A stretch of 64,000 nucleotides of DNA, from positions 1 to 64,000 of the forward strand of contig NZ_FOQF01000005.1 in NCBI RefSeq assembly GCF_900113655.1, given 5' to 3'. The notes under the pieces were generated by a model that saw only the letters and a list, made by a program, of their open reading frames with translations, ran no database searches and was not told where the DNA came from. Of this stretch, positions 8,671 through 16,822 are shown piece by piece (position 1 is the stretch's first letter; each line of letters opens with the position of its first letter). The translations under genes were made by a program, and so were the position numbers. This DNA is from Pseudobutyrivibrio sp. OR37 (GTDB taxonomy: Bacteria; Bacillota; Clostridia; Lachnospirales; Lachnospiraceae).

Positions 8671-8776
8671 TCTTCTTTCATCCAGACTATACTGTCGGCT
8701 TCGGAATCACACCGAATCATGCCTTGCGGCTCGTGGGCTATACCACCGGTAGGGAATCACACCCTGCCCTGAAGAT
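8671..8776 (-). promoter_or_regulatory. FMN riboswitch (RFN element)
   Basis: Minus-strand RNA begins ATCTTCAGGGCAGGGTG and ends GTCTGGATGAAAGAAGAT. It contains the conserved segments GATTCCCTACCGGTGGTA, AGCCCACGAGCC and GGATTCGGTG-like/GTGATTCCGAAGCCGACAGT, which define the FMN aptamer. It lies directly upstream of ribD and, with the terminator at 8554, should switch the rib operon off when FMN is abundant. Confidence 0.97.
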
Positions 8777-8793
8777 GTTATTTAATTGAGAAG

Positions 8794-8822
8794 ATTTTAC
8801 GACAAGACCTATATAGTGTCAA
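8794..8822 (-). promoter_or_regulatory. Sigma-A-type promoter of the rib operon
   Basis: TTGACA (8822-8817) and TAAAAT (8799-8794) separated by 17 bp on the minus strand, with the aptamer beginning about 18 bases after the -10 box. Confidence 0.85.
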
Positions 8823-8846
8823 GCATTTGTTAAAAGATTTTTTCCA

Positions 8847-8874
8847 TTGAGTATTTCAATCTTTCACTTATAAT
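8847..8874 (+). promoter_or_regulatory. Probable promoter of the aldo/keto reductase gene
   Basis: TTGAGT, 16-bp spacer, TATAAT on the plus strand, 22 bp before the start codon. It is divergent from the rib promoter. Confidence 0.6.
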
Positions 8875-8896
8875 ATCTTTAAAAGGAGGATTTCAT

Positions 8897-9931
8897 ATGA
8901 AGGAAATCATTTTAGGAAGTACTGGCATAAAGGTTCCTCAAAACGGATTTGGCGCTCTACCAATCCAGCGCGTATCTGTTGATGAGGCCGTTAAGATTCT
9001 TAGAAAAGCATACGACGGTGGTATGCGATTTTTTGACACTGCGAGAGCATATTCTGACAGTGAAATAAAGCTTGGAGAGGCCTTCGGCACAGGCTATGTT
9101 AAGCGTGAAGATATTATCATCGCCACAAAAACTGCTGCAAAAACTCCAGAGGATTTTTGGAAGGATTTAGATACCTCTCTCACCAATCTAAAAACTGATT
9201 ACATCGACATATATCAGTTCCACATGATGCCTGAATGCTTTAAGCCTGGTGATGGCACCGGATTATACGAGTGCATGCTTGAAGCCAAGGCTCAGGGCAA
9301 GATTCGTCACATTGCAGGCACTGCCCACAAGCTTGGTGTTGCAAAAGCCATTATCGAATCAGGTCTTTACGAGACCTTGCAATATCCTATGAGCTACCTT
9401 GCCACTGACAAGGAGCTAGAGCTTATCAGGCTTTGCAATGAACACAACATGGGATTCATCGGTATGAAGGGCTTGGCTGGAGGACTTATCACTCACTCAA
9501 AGGCTGCCATGGCATTCGTTTCTCAGTTTGATGGAGTTGTTCCTATTTGGGGAATTCAGCGTGAATCTGAATTAGACGAATGGCTTGCAATGATGGATAA
9601 CACTCCAGAAATGGATGATGAAATCAAAGCATATATAGAAAAGGAACGTACAGAGCTTATGGGTGATTTCTGCCGTGGCTGTGGCTACTGCATGCCATGT
9701 ACCGTAGGCATCCAAATCAACCAATGCAACCGCATGTCCCTAATGCTTCGCCGCGCACCTAGCGCTTCATGGCTAAGCGACTACTGGCAGGCAGAAATGG
9801 AAAAAATCAACGCCTGCGTAGACTGCGGCAAATGCATGACCCACTGCCCATACGAGCTACAAATACCTACACTCTTAAGAAAGAACCTTGAGGATTACCA
9901 CGAGGTACTGGCTGGGAATAGAACTGTGTAA
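8897..9931 (+). CDS. Aldo/keto reductase with C-terminal 4Fe-4S ferredoxin domain
   Basis: A 344-residue cytoplasmic protein. Residues 1-245 form the aldo/keto reductase barrel, with the catalytic tetrad visible as FDTARAYSDSE (Asp, Tyr), IATKTAA (Lys) and YQFHMM (His). Residues 250-330 carry two cysteine clusters, CRGCGYCMPC and CVDCGKCMTHCP, suited to iron-sulfur binding. This AKR-ferredoxin fusion is common in anaerobes; the substrate is unknown. AAGGAGG lies upstream of the ATG. It stands alone on the plus strand between the rib operon and a convergent gene. Confidence 0.88.
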   Translation: MKEIILGSTGIKVPQNGFGALPIQRVSVDEAVKILRKAYDGGMRFFDTARAYSDSEIKLGEAFGTGYVKREDIIIATKTAAKTPEDFWKDLDTSLTNLKTDYIDIYQFHMMPECFKPGDGTGLYECMLEAKAQGKIRHIAGTAHKLGVAKAIIESGLYETLQYPMSYLATDKELELIRLCNEHNMGFIGMKGLAGGLITHSKAAMAFVSQFDGVVPIWGIQRESELDEWLAMMDNTPEMDDEIKAYIEKERTELMGDFCRGCGYCMPCTVGIQINQCNRMSLMLRRAPSASWLSDYWQAEMEKINACVDCGKCMTHCPYELQIPTLLRKNLEDYHEVLAGNRTV

Positions 9932-9943
9932 TAAAAACCAGGC

Positions 9944-10921
9944 TTACTGGCGGTAATCCGCCAGTCTGTCTGATACTCCGTTTAGGAATTCTGCCATTTC
10001 AAATGGAAGTTTTGGAATGTCCTGAGATTCGTAGACACTTCTGCCCTTTGTGGCCTTAGATTTGTCCTTGTAGGCAGCATGTTCAGAAGGAACGTATAAG
10101 AAATTTACATCCATACCCTGCTTTAAATACTGGATGCTGGCGTTGATGAAAATCTGAAGCATGTAATCATCCAGCTTGTGGATTTTCTTGAAGGCGCCAG
10201 AATAGTATTTGGCAGGAAGATTGTTGTCCTGATAGATATGAAGCTGCTTTAGGCCTAATCTGCTGGCGATATAGATGGCAAACAAAGCAGCAAGCTCTTC
10301 TCCAGCTACGTTGCTGGCTCTAAACAGCCAATCAAAATCTTCACCACGCTCTAGCGCATAGCGATACATAGAAAGCTGATTTTTGCTGGCGTCATAAAAA
10401 ACTACACCAAAAAGAATGCGGGTGCTTTCAAAATTAGCCCCCACCTTATCTCCGCCTCCATCAACGAAGGCAATATTTTCACTTGTATTTATATCTGAAA
10501 AATCGTATCCATAGCGGACCTTAAGAGTCTGCACATCCTCGTTACTGTTTATTAATTCCACATCAACAGGATTTGCGAAGGCGGTCTTGAAGGCCTTTGA
10601 AACAAGGGCAACCTTATCAAGGCACTGATTCTTGATAGTGGCATCCATAATATTGAACTTGCCCCCATCTTCTACAGTGACCTTCTGAAGATTCTCAAAG
10701 GCTGCCTTTGATGAAACAATATCATTCTTAACGGCAACGGATTTAGCGGCGCCAGTAGTGGAAGTGGTGGCTCCTTCCATAAAAGCCTTTGCTTCTTCCA
10801 TAGAAGTAAAGCCCTTGTAGATAGCACCTTTAAAGCCATCTACCTGAGCCTTTGCTTCGTCCCATGTGTTATAAATCCCAGGCTTTCTGCCTGCCTTTAT
10901 TGCATAGACCTTTTTTGCCAT
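9944..10921 (-). CDS. Viroplasmin-domain RNase H-like protein
   Basis: A 325-residue protein. The N-terminal ~50 residues (KKVYAIKAGRKPGIYNTW, then KGFTSMEEAKAFMEG) form a caulimovirus viroplasmin-type domain that in bacteria precedes RNase H1. The C-terminal half has RNase H-like acidic positions: FVDGG, AGEELAAL and HIYQDN. A histidine is seen in PSEHAAY, but I do not find a clear final Asp motif, so activity on RNA-DNA hybrids is probable but not certain. Its ATG shares one base with the stop of the AraC gene upstream (TAATG), so the two are coupled. Confidence 0.7.
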   Translation of the reverse strand: MAKKVYAIKAGRKPGIYNTWDEAKAQVDGFKGAIYKGFTSMEEAKAFMEGATTSTTGAAKSVAVKNDIVSSKAAFENLQKVTVEDGGKFNIMDATIKNQCLDKVALVSKAFKTAFANPVDVELINSNEDVQTLKVRYGYDFSDINTSENIAFVDGGGDKVGANFESTRILFGVVFYDASKNQLSMYRYALERGEDFDWLFRASNVAGEELAALFAIYIASRLGLKQLHIYQDNNLPAKYYSGAFKKIHKLDDYMLQIFINASIQYLKQGMDVNFLYVPSEHAAYKDKSKATKGRSVYESQDIPKLPFEMAEFLNGVSDRLADYRQ

Positions 10922-11754
10922 TATTTATCGTTACTCCTTCTGTATTCGCTAGGTAAAATGCCATATTTATCCCTAAAGGCATTTGAAAATGCCTTAGAAT
11001 TTGGGAAGCCATTTCCAAGAGCAATATCAACTATCTGCCCATTTGTCTCTTCTAATTCGCGTACTGCATGCTCCAATCTAATGCCCAAAAGATAATCCTT
11101 AAAATTAATTCCAGCATGCTTTTGGAACATTCTGGATAGATAAGATGGCGAATAGTTAAACTGCTCTGCCATCGACTCTAGTGTAATGCTCTCTGAATAA
11201 TGGTCCTTCATATATCTTGTGATATTTGAAAGCTTTTTCAACTGCTTACTGTTCTTTAAAATGTCCTCGTTTACATTGAATTTACGATATTTTGTAACCA
11301 GGATGTAAAGAAGCTCGTAATAAAGGCTGAGCACCTGTAGCTTATTAGCCTCTTCACCATTTGTATAAATAAGATACATCTCCTGCAAGAGAGTAAACAC
11401 TCTGTGGTCTGTCTCTCTGTCACCATGTGAAAACCAGATGAACTGATCATCTGTAAAATAATCCTCAAAGGTCTCCTGCGGAATCTGTAACACTACTGTT
11501 CTGTTTGGCTCAGGCGCAACAATGCTATGCACCTCATTGCTGTTTACAATAACAAATTCACCGTTTGTAAGAGGGAACTTCTTCTCGTGAAGTGTAAAAT
11601 CTAGCTTGCCCTCCCACACTGCAAAAATCTCGATAGAGCGATGCCAATGCTTATCTCTAATATAGCCGCCATCCTGCCCTTCAAAGGCGAAGAGCTTGAA
11701 AGGTAGCCCTTCATCAGTCACAATAACTTCATGCTGATAATCTTTTAAATCCAT
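10921..11754 (-). CDS. AraC-family transcriptional regulator with cupin sensor domain
   Basis: A 277-residue DNA-binding protein. Residues 20-110 form a cupin-like ligand domain (KHWHRSIEIFAVWEG; later GEFVIVNSNEVHS) and residues 175-275 hold two helix-turn-helix motifs typical of AraC (YSPSYLSRMFQKHAGINFKD and GFPNSKAFSNAFRDKYG). It probably responds to a small sugar or metabolite. GGGAG lies upstream; the start is two bases after the acetyltransferase stop. The target is not identifiable, though the operon itself is a candidate. Confidence 0.88.
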   Translation of the reverse strand: MDLKDYQHEVIVTDEGLPFKLFAFEGQDGGYIRDKHWHRSIEIFAVWEGKLDFTLHEKKFPLTNGEFVIVNSNEVHSIVAPEPNRTVVLQIPQETFEDYFTDDQFIWFSHGDRETDHRVFTLLQEMYLIYTNGEEANKLQVLSLYYELLYILVTKYRKFNVNEDILKNSKQLKKLSNITRYMKDHYSESITLESMAEQFNYSPSYLSRMFQKHAGINFKDYLLGIRLEHAVRELEETNGQIVDIALGNGFPNSKAFSNAFRDKYGILPSEYRRSNDK

Positions 11755-11756
11755 TC

Positions 11757-12512
11757 TTAAATCTCCCTAAAAAACCTACAATCACCGTCCGCTTCAAAGC
11801 CAACCTGTTCAAATCCCAGCTTTGCTAAAAGTCCCTTGCTGGCTTCGTTATCAGGAGCACATCTTGCAATAAGACTGCTCAGGCCATATTCCTCCTTCGC
11901 CAGCTCCACTATCTTTGAGCATACCTCAAATGCAAGTCCCTGCCTCCATCTGGTGGTACTGATAGCAAATCCTAGCTCCGCCTGATTTTCTTTATCGCAG
12001 GTATCACGGACTTCGATTCCTGCTCTACCTATTAATTTACCTGTGAATCTGTCGAAAATCAACCACATTCCAAAGCCATAGAGCTTATAAATGTATTCAA
12101 TATAATTTCTTTCGTATTCCTTCTCCTCCTGATATTCAAAAAGAGGCTCCATGTAATCGGTCATGTGAGGCTGTGCATATAGTGCAAACAAATCATCCAG
12201 GTCTGCTTCAGAGTACTCTCTTATGTAGCATCGCTTCGTATATGCGATATCCCATGGAATCCCTGCGCATCTTCTATAGATTCTTTCTAAATCCTCATCC
12301 TCCAGCTCCTCAACATCCATCACCAGCTGCTGGCAGCTAAGGCTTTTTCCACCCTCCGTTTCTATGCCGGCAACAGGAATCCCCCGTAAATTGCATTCAT
12401 CAACAACAGCCTGACTTTCAGTGAGCACCAACGTGCCACTTTCATAGTCAGGCTGTAATTCGTTTACATTATTAATAATAATTTTGTTTCGTAAGTAATT
12501 TTTTTCTGTCAC
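11757..12512 (-). CDS. GNAT-family N-acetyltransferase with extra N-terminal domain
   Basis: A 251-residue protein from a GTG start with GGAG six bases upstream. The C-terminal part (95-251) is a GNAT domain: CYIREYSEADLDDLFALY, FGMWLIFDRFTGKLIGRAGI, ELGFAISTTRWRQGLAFE and PDNEASKGLLAKLGFEQVG. This resembles RimJ-type acyl transfer from acetyl-CoA to a protein or small amine. The first ~85 residues look like a separate alpha/beta domain (TLVLTESQAVVDECNLRGIP) reminiscent of a degenerate HAD-like half. Substrate unknown. Confidence 0.75.
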   Translation of the reverse strand: MTEKNYLRNKIIINNVNELQPDYESGTLVLTESQAVVDECNLRGIPVAGIETEGGKSLSCQQLVMDVEELEDEDLERIYRRCAGIPWDIAYTKRCYIREYSEADLDDLFALYAQPHMTDYMEPLFEYQEEKEYERNYIEYIYKLYGFGMWLIFDRFTGKLIGRAGIEVRDTCDKENQAELGFAISTTRWRQGLAFEVCSKIVELAKEEYGLSSLIARCAPDNEASKGLLAKLGFEQVGFEADGDCRFFREI

Positions 12513-12521
12513 TAATTGCTC

Positions 12522-13736
12522 CTAGCTCACATCAATTCTACAAGACATAGTATACACCTTGCCGTTTGATTTTTTCATGCGCACAGTCAGATTTGCTGTA
12601 CCAGAACTAGCTGCAGTGATTTTCCCAGTGGAATCGACAGTAAAAATATTAGCGTCCGAGGTTTTGTAGGTAATATTGTATTGCTTGTCTGTGCTGTTTA
12701 GGTAATCCATATCAAGCGCCACCTGCGCCGTTCCACCTGGCTTCAAGGTATAGGCTGCGTCATCTGGCAGGGTAATATTTCCTACATTAGTACCATTGTT
12801 GGCATAGCTCTTTTTTGCTGTCTTTTTTGTGCTGGTAGTAGCTTTTGCTGTTTTAGTTGTATCTGTAGCCGTTGCTGTGCTTTTTGTTGTACTTGCTGTT
12901 TCTGTAGTCTTCTTGTCGGTAGTTTTATTTGTACTAGTGGCTGTCTTAGAATCCTTTGAGGCTGAATCATCAGCTTCAGGCACGCCCAGTCTGATGTACA
13001 TAGCTGGTCTGATAGAATCTCCGGAATAATAATACTTTCTCTCCACAAGCTTTGTGGTATCGTTTACAAATAGTCCCTGTCCCGGATCATCATAAGCGTT
13101 GGTTCTAAGAGGCCAAATCGCTGTTTCAAACTTGATTGTATCCTTATAAGTGGTAAACTCATCTGTTGATAAGAAGAAAATATGGTCTACACTTGTGGTC
13201 TGAGACTCGTAGATATCCATAAACATTGGATTCTTCTTTCCATTAGCCAGATAATACGCATCTAAGGATGTATCATGGTAAAAATTCTGGATACTGTTTT
13301 TGGCTGCCTCTGCTGTAAGGGTGGTCTTGATTATCTTTGCACGCTCATTATCTGTGAAGCAGTTTTTATAGAAGGTATCGTTCAGCCAACCTCTCCAATA
13401 GTTTTCAGACCATCTCACGTAAGCTGGTGGCTTTCCAGCGATTTTATATACATTTTCAATTGCTCTTCTATAATCCACAATGGATTTAGAATTTAACCCT
13501 TTTCTCGAAATTACAAGGGCAGTTTTTGTGGTATCATCATAGTTCAGAATTGTCCAACTAAGAATGCTACCATCAAGATGTCCAAAGGCAATATCATCTC
13601 CTGCCGCGTATGTTGGGCCAGAAGATTTCTTTTTAGCTGCTTCTGAAATGATGGATGGACTTGCAACAGTGGCAACCATCAGTGCAGCCAAAGATATAGC
13701 CACAAATCTCTTAAATCTGTAGATTCTATTTTTCAT
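12522..13736 (-). CDS. Secreted protein: DUF6273-like domain, Thr/Lys linker, Ig-like domain
   Basis: A 404-residue protein with a signal peptide (hydrophobic stretch after KRFVAI, cleavage likely near SEAAKK). Residues 45-255 resemble DUF6273 domains of Firmicutes surface proteins (SWTILNYDDTTKTALVISRK; YWRGWLNDTFYKNCFTDNE; RPAMYIRLG). Residues 258-310 are a low-complexity Thr/Lys/Ser/Ala spacer, and 320-404 form a bacterial Ig-like (Big_2-type) fold (YKTSDANIFTVDSTGKITA). No sortase motif or C-terminal anchor is seen. It is first in the operon with the acetyltransferase, AraC and RNase H genes. Function unknown. Confidence 0.7.
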   Translation of the reverse strand: MKNRIYRFKRFVAISLAALMVATVASPSIISEAAKKKSSGPTYAAGDDIAFGHLDGSILSWTILNYDDTTKTALVISRKGLNSKSIVDYRRAIENVYKIAGKPPAYVRWSENYWRGWLNDTFYKNCFTDNERAKIIKTTLTAEAAKNSIQNFYHDTSLDAYYLANGKKNPMFMDIYESQTTSVDHIFFLSTDEFTTYKDTIKFETAIWPLRTNAYDDPGQGLFVNDTTKLVERKYYYSGDSIRPAMYIRLGVPEADDSASKDSKTATSTNKTTDKKTTETASTTKSTATATDTTKTAKATTSTKKTAKKSYANNGTNVGNITLPDDAAYTLKPGGTAQVALDMDYLNSTDKQYNITYKTSDANIFTVDSTGKITAASSGTANLTVRMKKSNGKVYTMSCRIDVS

Positions 13737-13847
13737 AGCTCACTCCTACCTTTTAATTGTCATACTCCCCTTTATATTTTTATACTAATATTCGGCAATT
13801 TCAAAGTCAAACTTATCGGAAAAAATTAACAAAATTATCACCTTTAA

Positions 13848-13876
13848 TTGTAAAAATCAACTTCAGTTGATATACT
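13848..13876 (+). promoter_or_regulatory. Promoter with palindromic operator in the spacer
   Basis: TTGTAA and TATACT separated by 17 bp. The spacer contains the perfect 16-bp palindrome ATCAACTTCAGTTGAT (13856-13871, reaching the first base of the -10). It lies 38 bp before the SprT-like gene and is a strong candidate repressor site. Confidence 0.65.
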
Positions 13877-13913
13877 ATTTTTTTGTAAGTTATATCGATT
13901 TTAAGGAGACACA

Positions 13914-14621
13914 ATGACTAAGCAACAAATGTTCAAAATGTTACATGATGAGGAACCTGTGCTTAGAGCAGAAATCACTGCACTATACTCCGTATTGGAC
14001 CACAAGCTTGGCTTGCATGGTGCCGAGGTTCCTATCACCTTTGGAATGGACGAAAAGGCATTAGGCTCTTATCTTCCACCATCTTATGATGATGAAGAAC
14101 AGTTCCAGTTCTCATTATTCTTTATTGGCTTTTGCTTGAATGAGCAGCTATCAAAAACAGACCGCATCAATCTTTACAAGCATGAATATGCACACTATAT
14201 GACACGCCATATCAGTATTCCTAGCGAATACACTTGGCAGCCTGGTGTTCACGGTAGCGCATGGAAATATTGCTGTAGCTTAATCGGCGCTATTCCATCT
14301 GATTACTATGTAGAAGGCCAGAGTCTTAAAAAGGTAGATTATGATTCTGTATTAAAACGTCCAAACGTTGATCACGCTCAGGTGCAGATGCTTGACACAT
14401 ACCGCACACAGCGCGCATATAAAAATATGGAAAATTCCAAGATTAAATATGAAATTGGAGACACAGTATCTCACCCTAAATTCGGTGAAGGCACTGTAAA
14501 GGATATTGAAAAGCAGCCATCATCTGTAAGACTTCACATCGCATTCGGCGATGAAATCAAAATCATCGACCAGAAGTGGCTGGTAAAGACTGGATACAAG
14601 AAGGTATCTGAAAGACAATAA
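13914..14621 (+). CDS. SprT-like zinc metalloprotease fused to a Tudor-like domain
   Basis: A 235-residue protein. The zinc motif KHEYAHYMTRH (HExxH) sits near residue 87 and is followed by HGSAWK, the third-ligand region of SprT/Spartan-type proteases. Residues 180-228 (GDTVSHPKFGEGTVKDIE) match the Tudor-like C-terminal domain of UvrD/PcrA helicases, which binds RNA polymerase or nucleic acid. The fusion suggests a protease acting on DNA- or polymerase-bound substrates; this is inference. AAGGAGAC precedes the ATG. Confidence 0.75.
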   Translation: MTKQQMFKMLHDEEPVLRAEITALYSVLDHKLGLHGAEVPITFGMDEKALGSYLPPSYDDEEQFQFSLFFIGFCLNEQLSKTDRINLYKHEYAHYMTRHISIPSEYTWQPGVHGSAWKYCCSLIGAIPSDYYVEGQSLKKVDYDSVLKRPNVDHAQVQMLDTYRTQRAYKNMENSKIKYEIGDTVSHPKFGEGTVKDIEKQPSSVRLHIAFGDEIKIIDQKWLVKTGYKKVSERQ

Positions 14622-14634
14622 ACTGTGAAATAAC

Positions 14635-14734
14635 AAAGCCATCTAGTTACGGTAACAAGCCAAATTATTTCTTCGCTCAGCATAAAAAGCTTCGCTTAAG
14701 AAATATTTGAGCTTGTTACCTACTAGATGGCTTT
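14635..14734 (+). repeat. Dispersed hairpin element, copy B
   Basis: Outer stem AAAGCCATCTAG/CTAGATGGCTTT, junction TTACGGTAACAAGC paired with GCTTGTTACCTA, inner stem CAAATTATTTCTT/AAGAAATATTTG and loop CGCTCAGC...GCTTCGCTTAAG. It lies between two convergent genes and ends on the first base of the aroK stop codon, so it probably serves as a terminator for both. Confidence 0.85.
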
Positions 14735-15228
14735 TATATTTGCTTTAAAACCTGTGTTAGAGTTTGTTCTAGGTCCAGGCCGCCCTCGTCTACAATCACA
14801 TCGGCATATTTCTCGTAGAGAGGAATTCTTTCATTATACAAATCCTGAAGAGTCTGGCCATCCTTTAAAACCACACCACGTCCCTTAAGATTTCCCAGTC
14901 GGCTATCAAGGGTATCGTAATCCAGCTTCAAATAAACCACTGTTCCAATTTCCTTCAAATGCTCCATGGCCTCTGCTCCATAAATAACGCTTCCGCCGGT
15001 GGCAATTACCGTCTTTTCAGCCCTTATTGAAGCATTAACGTCATTTTCAATCTTAAGAAAGCCTTCCACTCCGTCTTCAGCAATAATCTCCTTTAAAAGA
15101 CGATTTTCACGCTCCTGAATCAGCAAATCTGCATCCACGAACTGAAAGCCCAATTCCTTTGCAAGAACAACCCCAAGAGTGCTTTTTCCAACACCTGGCA
15201 TACCAATCAAAACAATATTTTCCTTCAT
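14734..15228 (-). CDS. aroK: Shikimate kinase
   Basis: A 164-residue kinase that phosphorylates shikimate in aromatic amino-acid synthesis. Landmarks are the P-loop GMPGVGKST, the shikimate-binding DAD (residues 33-35), the IATGGS loop (usually GGG; here the third glycine is serine), lid region LKGRGVVL and RIPLYEKYAD. The start is ATG 15228 with AGGAG seven bases upstream; the longer frame would include a terminator. It follows desulfoferrodoxin, separated by a terminator-like hairpin. Confidence 0.92.
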   Translation of the reverse strand: MKENIVLIGMPGVGKSTLGVVLAKELGFQFVDADLLIQERENRLLKEIIAEDGVEGFLKIENDVNASIRAEKTVIATGGSVIYGAEAMEHLKEIGTVVYLKLDYDTLDSRLGNLKGRGVVLKDGQTLQDLYNERIPLYEKYADVIVDEGGLDLEQTLTQVLKQI

Positions 15229-15281
15229 AGCTATTCTCCTCATGCCTAATAAATTGGAAATATTATGCCATAACAGACTGC

Positions 15282-15312
15282 AAAAAGAAAGGCCTAGCTT
15301 GCAGCCAGGCCC
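15282..15312 (-). terminator. Terminator after desulfoferrodoxin gene
   Basis: Minus-strand stem GGCCTGGC/GCTAGGCC with loop TGCAA, followed by TTTCTTTTT, 13 bp after the stop codon. Confidence 0.75.
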
Positions 15313-15324
15313 AATAATTTTCAA

Positions 15325-15696
15325 TTATTCCGCTTTCCAAAGTCCGTGTAAATTGCAATATGCATATACACCAACCACTGAATCACCATCTGTAAGCAAA
15401 AACTCTGCACATGGCTTATCTCCAGGATTAAGCACCTTGCGCTGAGCACCCTGAGCAGTCTCAACAGCAATCCACTCAATGTAATGCTCTGGAGCCATTG
15501 GATGCTCTACGGAACCAACAGTAACTGTGACTTTATTACCATCTACCTTGTATACAGGTACATGCTTCTCAACTGCACCATCAGATGTTCCAGGAACCAG
15601 TTCCTTCATCTTCTGTCCGCAGCAAGTCATAGGAGCCCCGGATTCCTTAATCATGCTGACAAAATTGCCACACACACTACAAACAAAAAATTTCAT
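15325..15696 (-). CDS. dfx: Desulfoferrodoxin (superoxide reductase)
   Basis: A 123-residue non-heme iron protein that reduces superoxide in anaerobes. The N-terminal rubredoxin-like center shows CSVCGN and TCCGQKM (four cysteines); the catalytic neelaredoxin domain shows KHVPVY, VEHPMAPEHYIEWI and CNLHGLWK, giving the four His and one Cys ligands. Both domains are complete, so this is a two-iron form. The start is ATG 15696 behind AAAGGAGG. It implies an oxygen-sensitive anaerobe coping with transient oxygen. Confidence 0.96.
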   Translation of the reverse strand: MKFFVCSVCGNFVSMIKESGAPMTCCGQKMKELVPGTSDGAVEKHVPVYKVDGNKVTVTVGSVEHPMAPEHYIEWIAVETAQGAQRKVLNPGDKPCAEFLLTDGDSVVGVYAYCNLHGLWKAE

Positions 15697-16219
15697 AGCC
15701 AACCTCCTTTTACTCATACGCCAGTAACAGTAAAAATACCTATAAATACCTTATACCATATTTCTGAGAAGAAAACATCTCATTTCACTGTTTATTGACA
15801 TATTCCTTCAAAAATATATGTAATAGAAATTGCTTATGCATCCCAAATGCTAAAAACCCCAAAACGGGATGCATATTTTTAGAGGGTGTGGCGCAACTAT
15901 GCCACATATATTACATGCCGTATATTATAGTCCGCTTCTTTATCTGTAAATTACGGGATATACCACTAAAATGCAGCTATTACCGTAAACTTCCTAAAAA
16001 CCATGCAGCCCAAATCATGTTTTTTGCCCTCTGGGATGCATAGCTAAAAAAAATAATTCCTAGAGATGCTTCCAGAGCCTCTTTCGGAGCAATTTCCATA
16101 GCCTAGCCGCCTCCTCAACCGGTGACAATTTGTTTCCTCTGCATTTATAAGTTAAACCACAGGTTAAACCTGACAATTTGCTAAACGCACCGATAAGGTC
16201 TTGAAAATCTAATATAAAT
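15697..16219. other. Gene-poor AT-rich stretch with a possible coding relic
   Basis: About 520 bp without a convincing gene. On the minus strand a frame open from 16236 to its stop at 16060 encodes 58 residues ending SPVEEAARLWKLLRKRLWKHL (last 20 shown in part: EEAARLWKLLRKRLWKHL). It has no ATG or GTG and overlaps the end of the protease gene, so it may be the tail of a deleted gene. The plus-strand frame 15795-16043 has no ribosome site and no recognisable content. Confidence 0.35.
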
Positions 16220-16822
16220 TTAATGGTATCTTCTACTTACCGCAGCATTAACCGTGGTTCCCAGTTGGAAATGATTCTCCAAATTCAAAAAATACTCATC
16301 ACACATAGTATTATTAGGACAAGCAAGAAGTAATGTATTTTTCAATATCTTGCTTTCCCCTATATGAACATCCATCCTGCTAAGTAAATCCATACCTAAC
16401 AGAACATTGCCACTAGTTGCAGTAGTAACTCGGATATCAACATCCTCAAAAACTATATCAGCCACCTGTATATAATCAGCGTGTACTTTAATAGCCAGAC
16501 CTGAAAAATTTCTAATAAAATCATCCGACTGAGATATAAGATTTGAAGCACTCAACTTATTAAGTGCCTCAACTCCGTGTACAACGGAGAACTTACTTCT
16601 GTCATTCTCTAAATAATAATCAATAAGATTATTAATCTGTGTTGGTGTCCAGCCAAGAGTCCTTAATGGAATCAATGTTCCAAAAGCACCTGTGTCAATC
16701 TTAACACCTGTTTTTCTTCCCAGATATGGGAACTCCAATTCAATGCCATTTATCGAACAAGCAAAATCTGTTCTAAATTCACGGGATTGCGTTAATTCAA
16801 GCTCAAGAAAACCTCTAGTCAT
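16220..16822 (-). CDS. Retropepsin-like aspartyl protease-fold protein
   Basis: A 200-residue protein whose start ATG overlaps the stop of the gene before it (ATGACTAG), with GAGGTG just upstream; a longer frame to 16870 is less likely. KIDTGAFGTLIPL near residue 42 is the DTG(A) active-site signature of retropepsin-type proteases, and GNVLLGMDLLSRMDVHIG near 140 matches the later hydrophobic-hydrophobic-Gly motif of that fold. One DTG per chain means a homodimer would be needed for activity. No signal peptide, so cytoplasmic. Substrate unknown. Confidence 0.65.
   Translation of the reverse strand: MTRGFLELELTQSREFRTDFACSINGIELEFPYLGRKTGVKIDTGAFGTLIPLRTLGWTPTQINNLIDYYLENDRSKFSVVHGVEALNKLSASNLISQSDDFIRNFSGLAIKVHADYIQVADIVFEDVDIRVTTATSGNVLLGMDLLSRMDVHIGESKILKNTLLLACPNNTMCDEYFLNLENHFQLGTTVNAAVSRRYH

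Noticed and set aside
12829-13029. Plus-strand Val-rich hydrophobic frame
   Set aside because: Complement of the Thr/Lys low-complexity linker of the secreted protein; no start signals.
15795-16043. Plus-strand 82-codon frame in the gene-poor gap
   Set aside because: No ribosome site, no recognisable domain and atypical composition.
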